Origin: Flavobacteriales bacterium CG18_big_fil_WC_8_21_14_2_50_32_9
Lineage (GTDB): Bacteria; Bacteroidota; Bacteroidia; Flavobacteriales_E; Vicingaceae
Direction of reading: 5' to 3'
Assembly: GCA_002770955.1 (NCBI GenBank)
Contig: PCUH01000254.1
Span: 1 to 5,943, forward strand
DNA: 5,943 nt
The translations under genes were made by a program, and so were the position numbers. Positions 1-5,641 of this stretch are shown piece by piece. Position 1 is the stretch's first letter. Each line of letters starts with the position of its first letter. Under the pieces are notes generated by a model that worked only from the letters and a program-made list of their open reading frames with translations, searched no databases and was not told the DNA's origin.

Positions 1-1
1 C

Positions 2-484
2 ACTATTGAAGCTTGTGGTTCTGTTCTAATCAATGCAACTGGAGGAATAAGCTACTTATGGAGTCCATCAACAGACTTAAGTTGTACTTCTTGTCCAAAT
101 CCAGTCGCTTCACCAATCATCACAACAACTTATATAGTTTCAGGCACTGTAAATGGCTGTTCTAATAAAGATACCATAATGGTATTTGTAGAGGGAAGTT
201 CTCCATTAATAATCCCCAATGTTTTTTCTCCAAATTTTGATGGAATGAATGATGGGTTCAATATCCTTGGTGGTTGTATAACATCCATCAATAAAAAAAT
301 ATATAATCGATGGGGGCAATTGCTTTTTGAATCCAATCAAATTGCTGAAGAATGGGATGGTAGAACAAGGGCAGGAGAAAATGTTCCTGAAGGCACCTAT
401 TTTTATATTTTTACCATAAATTTGAAAGAAGACGGAAATGAAACAACCAAGATATTTAAAGGTGCTGTTACACTTTTAAGATAA
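2..484 (+). CDS. C-terminal part of a large T9SS-exported protein (type B, gliding-motility-associated sorting domain); 5' end outside window
   Basis: The frame is open from the left edge to a TAA at 482-484, giving 160 visible residues; the true start lies outside the window and the ATG at 179 is internal. Residues about 1-63 look like the end of a PKD/Ig-like beta-sandwich repeat common in Bacteroidetes adhesins: YLWSPSTDLSC, then CTSCPNP (a CxxC pair), then ASPIITTTYIVSG. Residues about 68-160 match the gliding-motility-associated C-terminal (CHU_C-like, T9SS type B) domain: IPNVFSPNFDGMNDGF at 71-86, YNRWGQLLFE at 101-110, WDG at 118-120, VPEGTYFY at 128-135, and a short terminal strand GAVTLLR. 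In this family the domain directs export through the outer membrane by the type IX system, and the upstream part is usually long and repetitive. The cargo function cannot be told from the visible part. It converges on the LamG gene with 25 bases between stop codons. Confidence 0.9.
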   Translation, partial: TIEACGSVLINATGGISYLWSPSTDLSCTSCPNPVASPIITTTYIVSGTVNGCSNKDTIMVFVEGSSPLIIPNVFSPNFDGMNDGFNILGGCITSINKKIYNRWGQLLFESNQIAEEWDGRTRAGENVPEGTYFYIFTINLKEDGNETTKIFKGAVTLLR

Positions 485-509
485 TCTTAATATCTTTCAT
501 AGTATCAAA

Positions 510-1493
510 TTAATGATAAACCACTTTCTGGATATCAACTACATTGTTGTTTTCATCAAGTATTTTCACGAAATATACTCCATTTTCTAAAGTTGATAGG
601 TCTATCGTTTTCTTAGTAGTATTCATTGTGCTAACATAGACGGTTTGACCTAACAAATTATTAATTTCAACTTTATAACCATTTACACTCGTATTAGCTT
701 CTATATTAATTGTTATCGTTGAGTTGGTAGGATTAGGATAAATTTGAATGTTTTGATTTTCAGGTTGTTCATCAATTGAAACAAGCCCTTCTTCACATAA
801 TGCTACAATTTCAGTAATTGATAAAGCTCTGTTGTAAATTCTTACATCATCTATGTTTCCATGGAAAAAATTTGTATTTGTTTGTCTTGTTCCAATTTTT
901 GCGGTAGGTATATCTCCATAATAAGGAGTTACGTTTGTTGAACTACTATCTACTGCAACTAAATTACAATTAACATATAATTTTTGAACATTGTTAGATC
1001 TAGTTACAGTTATATGATACCAATCTAAAGGATTAATATTAGTTTCATTAAATGTTAAAAAAGCAGAATTTGGATTATTATACCCCATAAGTCCCCAACC
1101 ATTATTGGCTTGACTATTATTTACAATAATAGCTTGGTCACCTCCCAATGAATTACCAGGTCTAGTTGTACCAATTGTAAAAACAAATAAAGAAACATTT
1201 GGAGGAGGAAATGAACTCGCTGAAACCCATAAAGAATAACTATATTCATTAAGCGTAAGACCACTTAAAGGCAAGTCAATATAATCATCAATACCATCAA
1301 AAAAATAGGCTGAATTAGGATTCCCAAACCTGTCTGTGGTTAAAGTAGCTCCTAACACTGTTCCATGTTGACTACTTGCATTTTCATTTGCATTACCTGA
1401 AAAGGTATAATGTCTTACCAATCCATTTGTTGGTATTTGTGCGACAGCATTTATTGAAAACGCGATTGCTAAAATTGTAAAGATTTTTTTCAT
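510..1493 (-). CDS. Secreted LamG/concanavalin A-like protein with T9SS type A sorting domain
   Basis: This is a complete 327-residue protein with an ATG start. Residues 1-18 form a signal peptide: MKK, a hydrophobic stretch, then AVA before Gln19, a typical signal peptidase I site. Residues about 23-232 are a LamG/ConA-like jelly-roll domain: GLVRHYTFSGNANENAS near the start, YFFDGIDDYIDLP at 63-75, and the characteristic closing DDVRIYNRALSITEI at about 215-229. Residues 249-327 are a T9SS type A sorting domain with IYPNPT at 251-256, LLGQTVY at 281-287, and NGVYFVKI at 304-311. The protein should cross the inner membrane by Sec and the outer membrane by T9SS, ending on the cell surface or outside. 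LamG domains often bind carbohydrate, but no catalytic residues are visible, so the ligand is unknown. It appears monocistronic, with a good Bacteroidetes promoter 59 bases upstream. Confidence 0.93.
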   Translation of the reverse strand: MKKIFTILAIAFSINAVAQIPTNGLVRHYTFSGNANENASSQHGTVLGATLTTDRFGNPNSAYFFDGIDDYIDLPLSGLTLNEYSYSLWVSASSFPPPNVSLFVFTIGTTRPGNSLGGDQAIIVNNSQANNGWGLMGYNNPNSAFLTFNETNINPLDWYHITVTRSNNVQKLYVNCNLVAVDSSSTNVTPYYGDIPTAKIGTRQTNTNFFHGNIDDVRIYNRALSITEIVALCEEGLVSIDEQPENQNIQIYPNPTNSTITINIEANTSVNGYKVEINNLLGQTVYVSTMNTTKKTIDLSTLENGVYFVKILDENNNVVDIQKVVYH

Positions 1494-1551
1494 ACTAAAA
1501 GGGATTAGATTATAAATAAAAAATAATAATTCACATCTATATAATGTGTAA

Positions 1552-1581
1552 CAAATATAAACAATTAATGTTTAAGCACAA
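1552..1581 (-). promoter_or_regulatory. Bacteroidetes-type promoter for the LamG gene
   Basis: On the - strand, TTG at 1581-1579 is followed after 19 bases by TATATTTG at 1559-1552. This fits the known Bacteroidetes primary-sigma pattern (-33 TTG, spacer near 19, -7 TAnnTTTG). The predicted transcript would start near 1545 and leave a leader of about 50 bases before the ATG at 1493. This is the best promoter match I found in the window; it is a pattern match only. Confidence 0.6.
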
Positions 1582-1652
1582 CATGTAAGCTAATAAAAAA
1601 AAATAAGTGCCACAACTCCATTCTCTCAAAGAATTAATTCTTTTTTAATTTC

Positions 1653-1688
1653 TTTGTGTCCTCTATTTTAAGATAATCTTTATCTTTA
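1653..1688 (+). promoter_or_regulatory. Candidate promoter for the + strand methyltransferase
   Basis: Two overlapping readings are possible. TATCTTTA at 1681-1688 matches TAnnTTTG at all but the last base and ends only 6 bases before the ATG at 1695, implying a nearly leaderless mRNA; its distance from the TTTG at 1653-1656 is 24 bases, rather long. Alternatively TTTG is followed after 17 bases by TAATCTTT at 1674-1681, a poorer -7 box with better spacing. The divergent position, back to back with the LamG promoter, supports a promoter somewhere here. Confidence 0.35.
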
Positions 1689-1694
1689 CCAACT

Positions 1695-2432
1695 ATGAAA
1701 AACAAAGAGCAATGGAGTCCAAGTAAATATGTCTTAAAAAATGACAACCTTAAAGGATCTAGAGACAAGAAAGATGTAACCATTTCATCTCGATTGTTTG
1801 TAGATTTGGTAGCTTCATTTTATCAAGAAAATATTCCGCTTTATGTTTCTGGAAACTTATTAGATTTAGGTTGTGGAAAAGTTCCACTTTATGAAGCTTA
1901 TAAAAATTATATTTCCGATAATAGTTGTGTCGATTGGCAAAATACCATTCATAAAAATCCTTTCTTAGATATTGAAACAGATATTAATCAACCACTTCCT
2001 ATTGAAAATGAAATTTTTGACACTGTAATTTTATCCGATGTACTGGAACACATCAGAAAACCTGAAGAACTTATTGCAGAAATCCATAGAATAATGAAAC
2101 CCAATGGAAAATTTATTTTAAATGTTCCTTTTTTCTATTGGTTACACGAACAACCGTTTGATTATTTCAGATATACCAAATTTGCCCTTCAATCAATGTT
2201 AGAAGATGCTGGTTTTAAGGTGTTAAAACTTGAACCTATGGGAGGTGTACCAGAAATAATGACCGATATTTTTTGTAAAAATGTGTTAGCTGTTCCTGTT
2301 ATTGGGAAACCGACCGTTTTATTGAGTCAATTTATTACTCGTTTATTTTTAAAAACAGGTATCGGTAAAAAAGTTTCTAAAAAAACTGCTGAGAAATTTC
2401 CTTTGGGATATTTTGTTGTGGTGGGAAAGTAA
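1695..2432 (+). CDS. Class I SAM-dependent methyltransferase
   Basis: This is a complete 245-residue soluble protein with an ATG start. The SAM-binding Rossmann motif I is LLDLGCGKVPLY at 55-66. The post-motif acidic region DTVILSDVLEHI spans 109-120, and motif III-like EIHRIMKPNGKFILNVPF spans 129-146. The segment with His151, Pro154, DYFRYT at 156-161 and a following AGF is typical of the Methyltransf_11-like enzymes found in O-antigen and other glycan loci. By family it transfers a methyl group from S-adenosylmethionine; the acceptor (a sugar, a lipid-linked glycan, or something else) cannot be told. It sits between a divergent promoter region and a convergent glycosyltransferase/FkbM unit, and only 8 bases separate its stop from the FkbM stop. 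No membrane segment or signal peptide is seen. The family call is firm; the substrate is inferred only from neighbours. Confidence 0.9.
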   Translation: MKNKEQWSPSKYVLKNDNLKGSRDKKDVTISSRLFVDLVASFYQENIPLYVSGNLLDLGCGKVPLYEAYKNYISDNSCVDWQNTIHKNPFLDIETDINQPLPIENEIFDTVILSDVLEHIRKPEELIAEIHRIMKPNGKFILNVPFFYWLHEQPFDYFRYTKFALQSMLEDAGFKVLKLEPMGGVPEIMTDIFCKNVLAVPVIGKPTVLLSQFITRLFLKTGIGKKVSKKTAEKFPLGYFVVVGK

Positions 2433-2440
2433 TAATTTAC

Positions 2441-3343
2441 TCAACTAATAAAACCATCTAACCTATCCATTTTACTAGCTGGACAGAAAATAAAGTTTCT
2501 ATTATAAGCATCATTCGTTACTTCATTTAAAGAAGAAATAAAGTTTAGTTTCTTTGTTGCTTCAATGTAATGATACAATTTATAATCTGTCATTTTATCA
2601 ATACATTCTTGAACCTCTTTTTCAATCACATCATAAACCTCACAAATAATTATTGGTTGAAATTTATTAATTACACCTAAACTACTTTCTAAAATTAGAT
2701 GTTCTGTACATTCTGTATCTAATTTAATTAAATCAATTTGTTTAATATCATTATTAGTTATTACACTTTGTAAAGTAGTTACATCAACTAAATAAGAAGA
2801 AGATTTTATTAGTCCAAATTTATTTTGAAGACTATTAGATCCATTCAAATTATGTTTCAACCATGGATATTTTTCATTAATCACATCATAAAACTCAAGT
2901 TTTCCATCAATATCAGAAACGGCTTTATCAATAATTGTAGTGTTATTTAAAAAATTTTCTTTAACATTTTTATTCAAATAATACAATGGCCCAATAGATG
3001 GCTCAAAAGAAAATATTTTTACTAATGGATTGATTTTCTCTCCTAAAACTGTAAAATAACCAATATTAGCACCAACATCAAAAAAAACATTTGACTGCTT
3101 TATTAAATGCTCAAAAAGAGTTGTAAATTCATAATTTTCAGCACCATTATAAAAAATTTCCTTAGTTACATAACACGTTTGATTGGTATGAAGAAAAAAC
3201 AAATGTTTTTCATAAGTTACCTTTAATTTCCCACTCACAGAAATAACTATAGGCTTTAATAACAACTTACCACTCAACTTAAGAAAATTTCTTAAAATGT
3301 AGTTAATAGTAGGATGATATATTATTTTATAGAGTATTTTCAT
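2441..3343 (-). CDS. FkbM family SAM-dependent methyltransferase
   Basis: This is a complete 300-residue protein with an ATG start and no Shine-Dalgarno sequence. The core starts at about residue 80: FFDVGANIGYFT at 87-98 is the SAM-binding motif I of FkbM enzymes, FSFEPS at 111-116 carries the acidic residue that usually contacts the ribose, and DKAVSD at 139-144 is the family's conserved middle motif. IDLIKLDTECTEHLIL at about 203-218 corresponds to the usual DLIKIDVEGxE motif, but with Cys212 where Gly is commonest. Family members O-methylate macrolides, glycans and glycolipids; here a sugar hydroxyl is the likely acceptor, by context. It is the second gene of a - strand unit, 32 bases after the glycosyltransferase stop, with no promoter-like box in that gap, so co-transcription is likely. 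The N-terminal 80 residues have no recognised domain. Confidence 0.9.
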   Translation of the reverse strand: MKILYKIIYHPTINYILRNFLKLSGKLLLKPIVISVSGKLKVTYEKHLFFLHTNQTCYVTKEIFYNGAENYEFTTLFEHLIKQSNVFFDVGANIGYFTVLGEKINPLVKIFSFEPSIGPLYYLNKNVKENFLNNTTIIDKAVSDIDGKLEFYDVINEKYPWLKHNLNGSNSLQNKFGLIKSSSYLVDVTTLQSVITNNDIKQIDLIKLDTECTEHLILESSLGVINKFQPIIICEVYDVIEKEVQECIDKMTDYKLYHYIEATKKLNFISSLNEVTNDAYNRNFIFCPASKMDRLDGFIS

Positions 3344-3375
3344 GGGGTTTTAAATTAAAACAATGAAGATATTTA

Positions 3376-4434
3376 TTATTTATCGTTATTATCAGAAATC
3401 AATTTATTAACTAAATTCACTAGCTTCTCTCTTTCTGTTGGTGGATATCTATCTATAATTCGTTCTCTCGCTTTTAAACCAAGGTTTTCTTTTTTAGAAG
3501 ATAAAGCAAGCGATATTAATTTTTCTAATTCATTTTCATCTCTCTTTTTAAGTATATAACCCGTATCTCCTATTATCTCAGGAATAGCAGCAACATCAGA
3601 TCCAATAGGTATGCACTCACAAAGCATAGCTTCACAAATTGCACTAGGAAACCCTTCACATATTGATAATTGAAAATAGAATTTATGTGAACTATAGTAA
3701 TCTTTTAATTCATCATAAGGAACAAAGGATATTAAAGTTACATTGGGTGGGACACTTGGATACTTCATTTTTGGTGTATTTCCAACAATTGTGAAAGTAC
3801 AAGTTGGGAATCGTTTTGCCATTTCAAATATCAAATCAACACCTTTACGATAATAATTGGGAGCATTCATTTGTCCAACCGTAATAAAAGAATTAGTTTT
3901 ACTATCTGATGTTTTAAAAAATTGAGTTGGATTATAACCATAACAAATTGTAGTATGAGGGGTTTTTAGCTCAGGACAAAAATATTTATATCCCTGTTTT
4001 GGAAAATCTTTATCTGTGTATGTATAGTCAGATAAAACCAAACTTTCATGAACAGGAGAAAGGTGTTTTGATAGCATTAATGACCATTTTGTAAACAACC
4101 CTAAAAGATGTCTGTTAAAATTACCATAATTTATTGACGGAAAAGAAACACATTCAGTCCCTCCAAGTACTATTAGTGATGTTTTTTTTGTAATAACTGC
4201 AAATAGATTTGGTAAAAAAGAGTGATATGCTGCAAATTGACTTATTACAATTGAAGTTCCTCGTATATTAAAAAGTAAATAAAAAAATTGTTTTATAAAG
4301 ACAAAAGGAGTTAGAATTTTTTTTGAAGGACGAAACGAAAATATTTTAACTTCAAAGTGTTTTGATAACAATGCGATGTCATTTCTTACAAAAGAAATAG
4401 ATACTGGATAAAAATATAGGATTTTAGGTTTCAA
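3376..4434 (-). CDS. GT-B fold glycosyltransferase (family 4-like)
   Basis: This is a 352-residue protein. I place the start at a TTG (4434-4432): the next in-frame Met is residue 120, an in-frame stop lies at 4470-4468, and the sequence from here (MKPKILYFYP) is the usual first strand of a GT-B enzyme. The N-terminal half has LGGTE at 90-94. The C-terminal nucleotide-sugar domain has ITVGQ at 184-188, RKGVDLIFEMAKRFP at 196-210, FTIVGN at 214-219, and the hallmark EX7E motif at Glu260-Glu268 (CEGFPSAICEAM), followed by SDVAAIPEIIGDTGYIL. By family it moves a sugar from a nucleotide donor, probably with retention of configuration, onto a glycan built at the inner face of the cytoplasmic membrane. 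Donor and acceptor are unknown. It leads the unit with the FkbM gene. A hydrophobic stretch at about 44-57 is probably part of the fold or a membrane-contacting surface. Confidence 0.9.
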   Translation of the reverse strand: MKPKILYFYPVSISFVRNDIALLSKHFEVKIFSFRPSKKILTPFVFIKQFFYLLFNIRGTSIVISQFAAYHSFLPNLFAVITKKTSLIVLGGTECVSFPSINYGNFNRHLLGLFTKWSLMLSKHLSPVHESLVLSDYTYTDKDFPKQGYKYFCPELKTPHTTICYGYNPTQFFKTSDSKTNSFITVGQMNAPNYYRKGVDLIFEMAKRFPTCTFTIVGNTPKMKYPSVPPNVTLISFVPYDELKDYYSSHKFYFQLSICEGFPSAICEAMLCECIPIGSDVAAIPEIIGDTGYILKKRDENELEKLISLALSSKKENLGLKARERIIDRYPPTEREKLVNLVNKLISDNNDK

Positions 4435-4458
4435 TTAATATGTAGATTCTAAAAGACA

Positions 4459-4466
4459 CAAACTTA
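4459..4466 (-). promoter_or_regulatory. Candidate -7 box (TAAGTTTG) for the glycosyltransferase-FkbM unit
   Basis: TAAGTTTG on the - strand matches TAnnTTTG exactly and would start a transcript near 4452, giving a leader of about 18 bases before the TTG start. No TTG lies at the expected -33 distance. Its upstream edge touches the perfect inverted repeat 4466-4494, which would cover the -33 zone. Confidence 0.35.
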
Positions 4467-4494
4467 TTTAAGTTATCTAGTTTATAACTTAAAT
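4466..4494. repeat. Perfect 11-bp inverted repeat, 7-base loop
   Basis: ATTTAAGTTAT at 4466-4476 is exactly complementary to ATAACTTAAAT at 4484-4494, around the loop CTAGTTT. An overlapping smaller palindrome, AACTTA-TT-TAAGTT, lies at 4461-4474. AACTTA or its complement occurs three times between 4461 and 4492. It could be a dimeric regulator's operator, a leader hairpin, or a chance AT-rich palindrome; the length and perfection argue against chance alone. Confidence 0.6.
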
Positions 4495-4504
4495 TAACTG
4501 TTGT

Positions 4505-4512
4505 CAAAGATA
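4505..4512 (-). promoter_or_regulatory. Alternative -7 box (TATCTTTG) for the glycosyltransferase unit
   Basis: TATCTTTG on the - strand is an exact match to the -7 consensus and would give a leader of about 60 bases containing the 4466-4494 inverted repeat as an RNA hairpin. No good TTG is present 17-20 bases upstream. It competes with the 4459-4466 box as the real promoter. Confidence 0.3.
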
Positions 4513-4586
4513 AAACTTTATATCTAATTTAAGTGAAAATATTTTTATTATAGCTATACTTATCATTTTCACATTTATTAAAATCC

Positions 4587-4605
4587 TTGCCTATCTCATA
4601 GGTAA
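4587..4605. repeat. Short inverted repeat (8-bp arms, 3-base loop)
   Basis: TTGCCTAT and ATAGGTAA flank CTC; the pairing is complete if one G-U pair is allowed. It lies mid-spacer between the divergent genes, with no T-run on either side, so an operator or structural role is more likely than termination. Confidence 0.35.
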
Positions 4606-4612
4606 ATGTACA

Positions 4613-4654
4613 TTTGTTTATGATAATTAATAATAATCTTAATACTTAATTTTG
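4613..4654 (+). promoter_or_regulatory. Weak candidate promoter for the SDR gene
   Basis: TAATTTTG at 4647-4654 matches the -7 box TAnnTTTG, but the nearest TTG (within TTTG at 4613-4616) is 30 bases upstream. Alternatively the same TTTG is followed after 17 bases by TAATCTTA (4634-4641), nearly the arrangement before the methyltransferase gene. Either would give a leader of roughly 100 bases. Evidence is pattern and position only. Confidence 0.25.
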
Positions 4655-4758
4655 TGATTAAGTAAGCTAATTTAAAGTATATGAATTTAAACTTAGCTCA
4701 ATTACATATTTCAACAACCATTAAAAGTTAAAAGGAATAAAATCTATATTTTTACAAT

Positions 4759-5445
4759 ATGTTAATAGGAAAAGGTTTAATAGCAAGTACATTTAAGCAT
4801 TATTCAGATAATTCAGAAGTTATTGTGTTTGCATCTGGTGTTTCTAATTCGGGAGAATCTAATGCTGCAGAATATGAAAGAGAATTTAAACTTCTTCAAC
4901 AGTTTGTTTCAAGTAATTCAAAACTTATCTATTTCAGCACTTGTAGTGTTATAGATGATAGCTTAAAAGAGTCTTCATATATTCGCCATAAACTTAATGT
5001 TGAAAAATATATTTCTGAAAATTTTTATTCTTTCATAATCTTTCGTTTACCCATAGTGGTTGGGAAAAACACGAATCCTTTCACGCTCACTAATTTTTTA
5101 TTCAATAAAATAAAAAACAACGAGAAGTTTACTTTATTTGATAAAGCCCATCGTTATTTAATAGACATTGATGATTTGGGTCTTATACTTTCTAGTATGA
5201 TTAATGCAGGAAAATTCGATAATCAAATATTAGATGTTTGCTTTAATAACAAGACAAGTATTCTTGAACTTATCGCTATTTTCGAGAAAATAATCAATAA
5301 AAAAGCATTATACATTATAAAGGAAAGTGGAAGTTCTTACACGCCTAATAATACTGTATTCATGAATTATTTAGAAGATATAAATTTTCAAATTCAGCCC
5401 ATTTATAACAACAATCTCATAGAAAAATATTATTTCAATCGTTAA
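4759..5445 (+). CDS. Short NAD(P)-dependent epimerase/dehydratase-like (SDR) protein
   Basis: This is a complete 228-residue protein. The ATG at 4759 is the only possible start, because an in-frame TAA sits at 4738-4740. The nucleotide-binding glycine motif comes at once: GKGLIAS at 4-10. FASGVSNS at 24-31 is the second strand and loop typical of this subgroup. FSTCSV at 59-64 supplies the catalytic Ser/Thr, and Tyr74-x3-Lys78 (YIRHK) is the SDR catalytic pair. RLPIVVGKNTNPFTL at 96-110 and RYLIDIDDL at 132-140 match sugar-nucleotide-modifying relatives (extended SDR, RmlD/GalE-like). Usual extended SDRs exceed 300 residues, so this one is compact, with a very short first strand and a small C-terminal substrate domain. 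It likely reduces, epimerises or dehydrates a nucleotide sugar for the local glycan; the exact reaction is unknown. It lies opposite in strand to both neighbouring glycan genes. Confidence 0.82.
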   Translation: MLIGKGLIASTFKHYSDNSEVIVFASGVSNSGESNAAEYEREFKLLQQFVSSNSKLIYFSTCSVIDDSLKESSYIRHKLNVEKYISENFYSFIIFRLPIVVGKNTNPFTLTNFLFNKIKNNEKFTLFDKAHRYLIDIDDLGLILSSMINAGKFDNQILDVCFNNKTSILELIAIFEKIINKKALYIIKESGSSYTPNNTVFMNYLEDINFQIQPIYNNNLIEKYYFNR

Positions 5446-5473
5446 TCCTTTTTTTATACTTAACTTTTAACCC

Positions 5474-5493
5474 AGAAAATTCACAAATTTTCT
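5474..5493. terminator. Stem-loop after the SDR gene, possible terminator
   Basis: AGAAAATT and AATTTTCT form a perfect 8-bp stem around the loop CACA, 29 bases after the SDR stop. The stem is AT-rich and no T-run follows on the + strand, so it is a poor intrinsic terminator by classic rules. A run of seven or more T lies before it (5449-5456), which would be an A-run on the other strand. Confidence 0.3.
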
Positions 5494-5494
5494 A

Positions 5495-5559
5495 CGATTT
5501 AAGTAATACCAACAAATTTAGCTATTTTCAATAGCCCAAATTTTGGTATTACTAAATCG
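5495..5559. repeat. Long imperfect inverted repeat (about 30-base arms, 3-base loop)
   Basis: The left arm 5495-5526 and right arm 5530-5559 fold back around TTC. The outer stem pairs CGATTTA(A)GTAATACC with GGTATTACTAAATCG, with one bulged A. The middle pairs AAATTT with AAATTT across small mismatches, and the tip pairs GCTATT with AATAGC. It lies between two convergent genes, so it may act as a two-way transcription barrier or may be a mobile miniature repeat. Confidence 0.65.
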
Positions 5560-5561
5560 GT

Positions 5562-5639
5562 ATTAACCGCTTTGCTTCCCACAGCCCTTCACACATTCAT
5601 ACAATTCGCTTCGCTTTTGCATGAATAAAGCGGGTTAAT
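5562..5639. repeat. Second long hairpin with one-sided bulge, richer in G+C than its surroundings
   Basis: ATTAACCGCTTT at 5562-5573 pairs with AAAGCGGGTTAAT at 5627-5639, leaving a single bulged G at 5632. Inside it, ATTCATACAA at 5595-5604 pairs with TTGCATGAAT at 5617-5626 with one mismatch, around a 12-base loop containing TTCGC twice. On the left side 21 bases (5574-5594) are unpaired; on the right the two stems are contiguous. It begins 2 bases after the previous hairpin and ends 2 bases before the stop codon of the flippase-like gene. Its function is unknown: two-way terminator, repeat-family member, or structured RNA. Confidence 0.55.
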
Positions 5640-5641
5640 TC

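Larger units (their letters stand above)
4435..4758. other. 324-base divergent intergenic region without a gene
   Basis: This very AT-rich spacer separates the divergent glycosyltransferase (-) and SDR (+) genes. It holds two candidate - strand -7 boxes (4459-4466 and 4505-4512), a weak + strand candidate (4613-4654), a perfect 11-bp inverted repeat (4466-4494) and a smaller stem-loop (4587-4605). I see no convincing coding sequence; the only ATG-led frame in front of the SDR is 16 codons long (4681-4731) and is not supported. Confidence 0.7.

Noticed and set aside
130..336. 68-codon open frame on the - strand
   Set aside because: It lies wholly opposite the well-supported T9SS type B domain on the + strand and its protein resembles nothing recognisable.
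478..488. Small palindrome AAGATAATCTT as terminator of the first gene
   Set aside because: The arms are only 5 bp with a one-base centre, overlap the stop codon, and have no T-run after them.
3347..3361. Palindrome in the glycosyltransferase-FkbM spacer
   Set aside because: GTTTTAA-A-TTAAAAC is perfect but nearly all A/T with a one-base centre, so it is weak as a hairpin and plausible by chance.
4681..4731. 16-codon ATG-led frame upstream of the SDR gene
   Set aside because: It is very short, has no ribosome binding site or recognisable leader-peptide character, and could easily arise by chance.
5562..5639. Integron attC site
   Set aside because: The bulged, nested hairpin is reminiscent of attC folding, but the ends do not give the core sites RYYYAAC and GTTRRRY, and no integrase or cassette array is visible.
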